Assembly: GCF_024734665.1 (NCBI RefSeq)
Contig: NZ_CP102931.1
Location: 1,114,001-1,178,000, forward strand
Reading direction: 5' to 3'
Length of the DNA stretch: 64,000 nucleotides
Origin: Variovorax paradoxus
Lineage (GTDB): Bacteria > Pseudomonadota > Gammaproteobacteria > Burkholderiales > Burkholderiaceae_C
The stretch's first letter is position 1, and the number at the start of each line of letters is the position of its first letter. Below the pieces are notes generated by a model. It saw only the letters and a program-made list of their open reading frames with translations. It did not search any database and was not told the origin of the DNA. The position numbers and the translations under genes are program-made. Below are positions 61,264 to 64,000 of this stretch, piece after piece.

Positions 61264-62008
61264 TTTCGCTGCGCCGTACGAACCAGGCCGCGACCAGCAC
61301 CATCAGGGCCAGGCCGTACCACGTCAGGGCATAGACGAGGTGGCTGTTGGGAAAGGCGATGACCGTCAGGCCGGCGGCGGGCCATGCGAGGGTGTCGATG
61401 CTGGCCGTGGCCTGCGCGGGCGCGGCCTCGGCATCGACGAAGTAGGGCGCGACGTCGTTCAGGCCGCGCGCCGCGGCAATGGCCTGCACGTCGCGCGAGA
61501 ACCAGCGGTCGGCAGCCGGATCGTTCTTGCGCAGGAAGCCGCCCTTGGGCTCGGTGAGGCGCAGCAGGCCGGCGACAGCGGTCTCGCCCTGTGGCTCCGG
61601 CGCGGTGCGGGCCGGGCGTTCGCGTGCTTCAGGCGGCACGAAGCCGCGATTGACCAGCACCACGGTGCCGTCGGCGCTGCTGCGCAGTGGGGTCAGCACC
61701 CAGAAGCCTGCACCGAGCTTGGTGCTGGCCTGCACCAGCGTCTCTTTGTCGTGGAGGAAGGTGCCGGCAAGGCGGACATGCCGGTATTCGTCGTTGGCCG
61801 CGTTGACCGTGGGCCATTCGTTTCGCCCGGGGGCCGCGGCAGCCGGGGCATGCACGCGCTGGTCGACGCGGGCGATGAGATCGAGCTTCCAGGCCCTGCG
61901 CTCGACCTGCCAGGTGCCGAGCGCGAAGAAGCCGGCAAAGGCGAGGGCGCCGCAGACCGCCAGCGCCACCCGCGCGGCGGTGGAACGCTGGCGGACCGCT
62001 GCCGCCAT
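61211..62008 (-). CDS. SURF1 family protein
   Basis: A 265-residue protein with two transmembrane helices (about 15-35 and 230-250) around a periplasmic domain. TFLHDKETLVQ, GFWVLTPLRSSADGTVVLVNRGFVP and FPNSHLVYALTWYGLALMV (each a SURF1 block) fit. SURF1 helps insert heme into heme-copper oxidases. The start at 62008 shares one base with the cyoD stop (TGATG). Its place in a cyo operon fits oxidase assembly. Confidence 0.93.
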   Translation of the reverse strand: MAAAVRQRSTAARVALAVCGALAFAGFFALGTWQVERRAWKLDLIARVDQRVHAPAAAAPGRNEWPTVNAANDEYRHVRLAGTFLHDKETLVQASTKLGAGFWVLTPLRSSADGTVVLVNRGFVPPEARERPARTAPEPQGETAVAGLLRLTEPKGGFLRKNDPAADRWFSRDVQAIAAARGLNDVAPYFVDAEAAPAQATASIDTLAWPAAGLTVIAFPNSHLVYALTWYGLALMVLVAAWFVRRSENATHAEARPAQDAQRDD

Positions 62009-62406
62009 CAGGGCATGTTCTTCATGTCGTGCATCGAGTGCGGCATCATGTTGGTGTTCATGTGGTACATGACCCACAGCGAACCGGCCAGCGTGATGAC
62101 CACGAGCACGAGCGTGAAGATCAGCGCCAGCATGTTCCAGCCGCCTTCGGACTTGGCGTCCATGTGCAGGAAGTACACCATGTGCACCACGATCTGCACC
62201 ACGGCGAAGGCCAGGATGACGAGGGCGGTGGTGTTGGGCTTGTCGAAGACCTTGGCCATCACGAGCCAGAACGGAATGGCGGTGAGGATCACGGCCAGCA
62301 CGAAGCCGGTCATGTAGCCCTTGAAGGTGCTGTGGCTCACCGGGCCATCGTCGTGGCTGTCATGGCCATGTGCGCCGTGGCCGGCGGTTTCGGTGTGCGC
62401 GCTCAT
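62008..62406 (-). CDS. cyoD: Cytochrome o ubiquinol oxidase subunit IV
   Basis: A 132-residue protein with three transmembrane helices: FVLAVILTAIPFWLVM, LVILAFAVVQIVVHMVYFLH and LIFTLVLVVITLAGSLWV. The His-rich N-terminus and Met/His-rich C-terminus (MPHSMHDMKNMP) extend beyond the E. coli protein. It overlaps cyoC by four bases (ATGA). It stabilises the oxidase complex during assembly. Confidence 0.94.
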   Translation of the reverse strand: MSAHTETAGHGAHGHDSHDDGPVSHSTFKGYMTGFVLAVILTAIPFWLVMAKVFDKPNTTALVILAFAVVQIVVHMVYFLHMDAKSEGGWNMLALIFTLVLVVITLAGSLWVMYHMNTNMMPHSMHDMKNMP

Positions 62407-63056
62407 TGCAGCGATCCCATCAGATACACGAAGGTGAAGACGCCGATCCAGACCACGTCCAGAAAGTGCCAGAACATCGACAGGCACATCAGGCGGCGGC
62501 GGTTGGCGGCGGTGAAGCCGTGCTTGGGCAGCTGGATCATCAGCACGATGAGCCAGACGATGCCGAAGGTCACGTGCAGGCCGTGGGTGCCCACCAGCGC
62601 GAAGAACGACGAGAGGAAGGCGCTGCGCTGCGGGCCCGCGCCTTCGTGGATCAGGTGCGCAAACTCGTACAGCTCCAGGCCGATGAAGCCCGCGCCCAGC
62701 AGGCCGGTGATGGCCAGCCAGACCAGCACGGCGCCCATGCGGCGCTTCTGCATCTCGAGTACGGCAAAGCCGTACGTGATGGACGACAGCAGCAGCAGCG
62801 AGGTGTTGATTGCCACCAGCGGAAGGTCGAACAGGTCGGCGCCCGAGGGGCCGGCCGCGTAGCTGCGGCCCAGCACGCCGTACACCGCGAACAGGCACGC
62901 GAAGATGAGGCAGTCGCTCATCAGGTAGAGCCAGAAGCCCAGCAGCGTGCCGTTCTCGGGGTGATGGTCTTCGTTGCGGACGTTGAAGACCTCGAACGCG
63001 GGCGCGTTCGACGCATGGCCGGCGCTGCCGGCGGAAAGAGCGGTGGTGTTAGACAT
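62403..63056 (-). CDS. cyoC: Cytochrome o ubiquinol oxidase subunit III
   Basis: A 217-residue integral membrane protein with five helices, including [38 protein letters not shown] and [19 protein letters not shown], all characteristic of CyoC. The overlap with cyoB is eight bases and with cyoD four bases. The complex oxidises ubiquinol and reduces oxygen to water. Confidence 0.95.
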   Translation of the reverse strand: MSNTTALSAGSAGHASNAPAFEVFNVRNEDHHPENGTLLGFWLYLMSDCLIFACLFAVYGVLGRSYAAGPSGADLFDLPLVAINTSLLLLSSITYGFAVLEMQKRRMGAVLVWLAITGLLGAGFIGLELYEFAHLIHEGAGPQRSAFLSSFFALVGTHGLHVTFGIVWLIVLMIQLPKHGFTAANRRRLMCLSMFWHFLDVVWIGVFTFVYLMGSLQ

Positions 63057-64000
63057 GGGCAGCTAGCAGGCGCGTGCGCGCGTCTTCGGTGCTGACGACT
63101 TCTTCCGTGGGGATGTGATAGTCGCGCTTGTAGTTGAACGTGTGGATGATCACTGCGGCGAGCATGGCGACGAAGCCGATGCCGGCCACCAGCCACATCT
63201 GCCAGATCATTGCGAAGCCACCCACTGCGGCCAGCGCCGCGATGATGAAGCCGGCGGCCGTGTTCTTGGGCATGTGGATCGGGCTGAAGCCTTCCAGCGG
63301 ACGCTGGTAGCCGCGGGCCTTCATGTCGGACCAGGCGTCGTTGTCATGCACGCGCGGCGTGAACGCGAAGTTGTAGGCCGGCGGGGGCGACGAAGTCGAC
63401 CATTCGAGCGTGCGGCCGTTCCACGGGTCGCCCGTGGTGTCGCGCAGCGATTCGCGGCGAATGAAGCTCACCACCAGCTGGATGATGAACGAGGCGATGC
63501 CCAGCGCGATCAGCACGGCGCCGAAGGCGGCAACCTGGAACCAGATCTGCAGCGACATGTCCTGGAAGTGGTTCATGCGGCGGGTGACGCCCATCAGGCC
63601 CAGGATGTACAGCGGCATGAAGGCGAACCAGAAGCCGACGATCCAGAACCAGAACGAGCACTTGCCCCAGAACGGGTCGAGCTTGTAGCCGAAGGCCTTC
63701 GGGAACCAGTAGGTGATGCCCGCCAGCATGCCGAACAGCACGCCGCCGATGATCACGTTGTGGAAGTGGGCGATCAGGAACAGGCTGTTGTGCAGCACGA
63801 AGTCGGCCGGGGGAACGGCCAGCAGCACGCCGGTCATGCCGCCGATCACGAAGGTGATCATGAAGCCGATGGTCCACATCATGGGCAGCTCGAAACGGAT
63901 GCGGCCGCGGTACATGGTGAAGAGCCAGTTGAAGATCTTCGCGCCCGTCGGGATCGAGATGATCATCGTCGTGATGCCGAAGAACGAGTTCACGCTGGCG
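63049..64000 (-). CDS. cyoB: Cytochrome o ubiquinol oxidase subunit I, 5' part outside the window
   Basis: The last 316 or so residues of CyoB; the gene runs off the end of the window, so its N-terminal half and most heme ligands are not visible. Visible blocks are [16 protein letters not shown], the [15 protein letters not shown] loop, [20 protein letters not shown] with the heme-ligand histidines, and [16 protein letters not shown]. It carries the low-spin heme and binuclear centre. It is the upstream gene of the cyoC-cyoD-SURF1-regB-regA run. Confidence 0.95.
   Translation of the reverse strand, partial: ASVNSFFGITTMIISIPTGAKIFNWLFTMYRGRIRFELPMMWTIGFMITFVIGGMTGVLLAVPPADFVLHNSLFLIAHFHNVIIGGVLFGMLAGITYWFPKAFGYKLDPFWGKCSFWFWIVGFWFAFMPLYILGLMGVTRRMNHFQDMSLQIWFQVAAFGAVLIALGIASFIIQLVVSFIRRESLRDTTGDPWNGRTLEWSTSSPPPAYNFAFTPRVHDNDAWSDMKARGYQRPLEGFSPIHMPKNTAAGFIIAALAAVGGFAMIWQMWLVAGIGFVAMLAAVIIHTFNYKRDYHIPTEEVVSTEDARTRLLAAHV

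Noticed and set aside
1..64000. CRISPR array, insertion sequence or prophage
   Set aside because: I saw no regularly spaced direct repeats, transposase or phage structural genes. The low-GC part at 27.8-29.7 kb is better explained by toxin/immunity exchange.

Overview
The window is high-GC, densely coded DNA. Its gene content and protein character (LysR regulators, an OFA transporter, a two-partner secretion locus, a cyo-type oxidase, a complete selenocysteine system) suggest a betaproteobacterium of the Comamonadaceae, most like Variovorax. That assignment is inference from the proteins; no marker rRNA is present. No insertion sequence, prophage or CRISPR array is visible. The only clearly low-GC stretch is 27.8-29.7 kb, at the tip of a giant exoprotein.

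Layout. 0-5.6 kb: an Lrp-type regulator facing an M20 amidohydrolase and a diaminopropionate ammonia-lyase, a patatin-like lipase, and the Fe-S carrier ApbC. 5.6-17 kb: formate and molybdenum genes. These are a LysR regulator and OFA oxalate/formate transporter, a Moco-domain lipoprotein, a short ModE coupled to a TrmO-like methyltransferase, molybdate transporter genes in the order modB-modA-modC, a ParD/ParE-like toxin-antitoxin pair, a YdeP-type molybdoenzyme, a small partner protein and FdhD. 17-29.7 kb: a two-partner secretion locus with a TpsB transporter, a lipoprotein, a 2737-residue TpsA with a polymorphic toxin-like tip, a candidate immunity gene and a frameshifted orphan gene.

29.7-48.1 kb is a selenium and formate dehydrogenase region. 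It holds selU, a PhnCDE-like ABC transporter probably for a selenium oxyanion, selD, selC (tRNA-Sec), selB, selA, and the formate dehydrogenase operon (selenoprotein alpha subunit with in-frame UGA and SECIS, Fe-S beta subunit, cytochrome b gamma subunit, FdhE). Both the machinery for selenocysteine and a protein that needs it lie in one block. Three genes of unknown role sit between selA and selB: an acyl-CoA-dehydrogenase-fold flavoprotein without the usual catalytic Glu, a PhnD-like binding protein without a signal peptide, and a fusion of a Cys-less TusA-like domain to a diiron ferritin-like domain. This trio is the best candidate in the window for an undescribed selenium-linked function.

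48.1-64 kb: an ABC-type permease, an OLD-like ATPase lacking the TOPRIM part, two LysR-controlled efflux/SDR units, SlyX, a hemolysin III homologue, and an operon running (minus strand) cyoB-cyoC-cyoD-SURF1-regB-regA. The last two genes encode a RegB/RegA-type redox two-component system. A dense array of TGCGACA half-sites between the fdn lipoprotein and the permease resembles RegA/PrrA boxes. It would link redox sensing to formate oxidation if confirmed.
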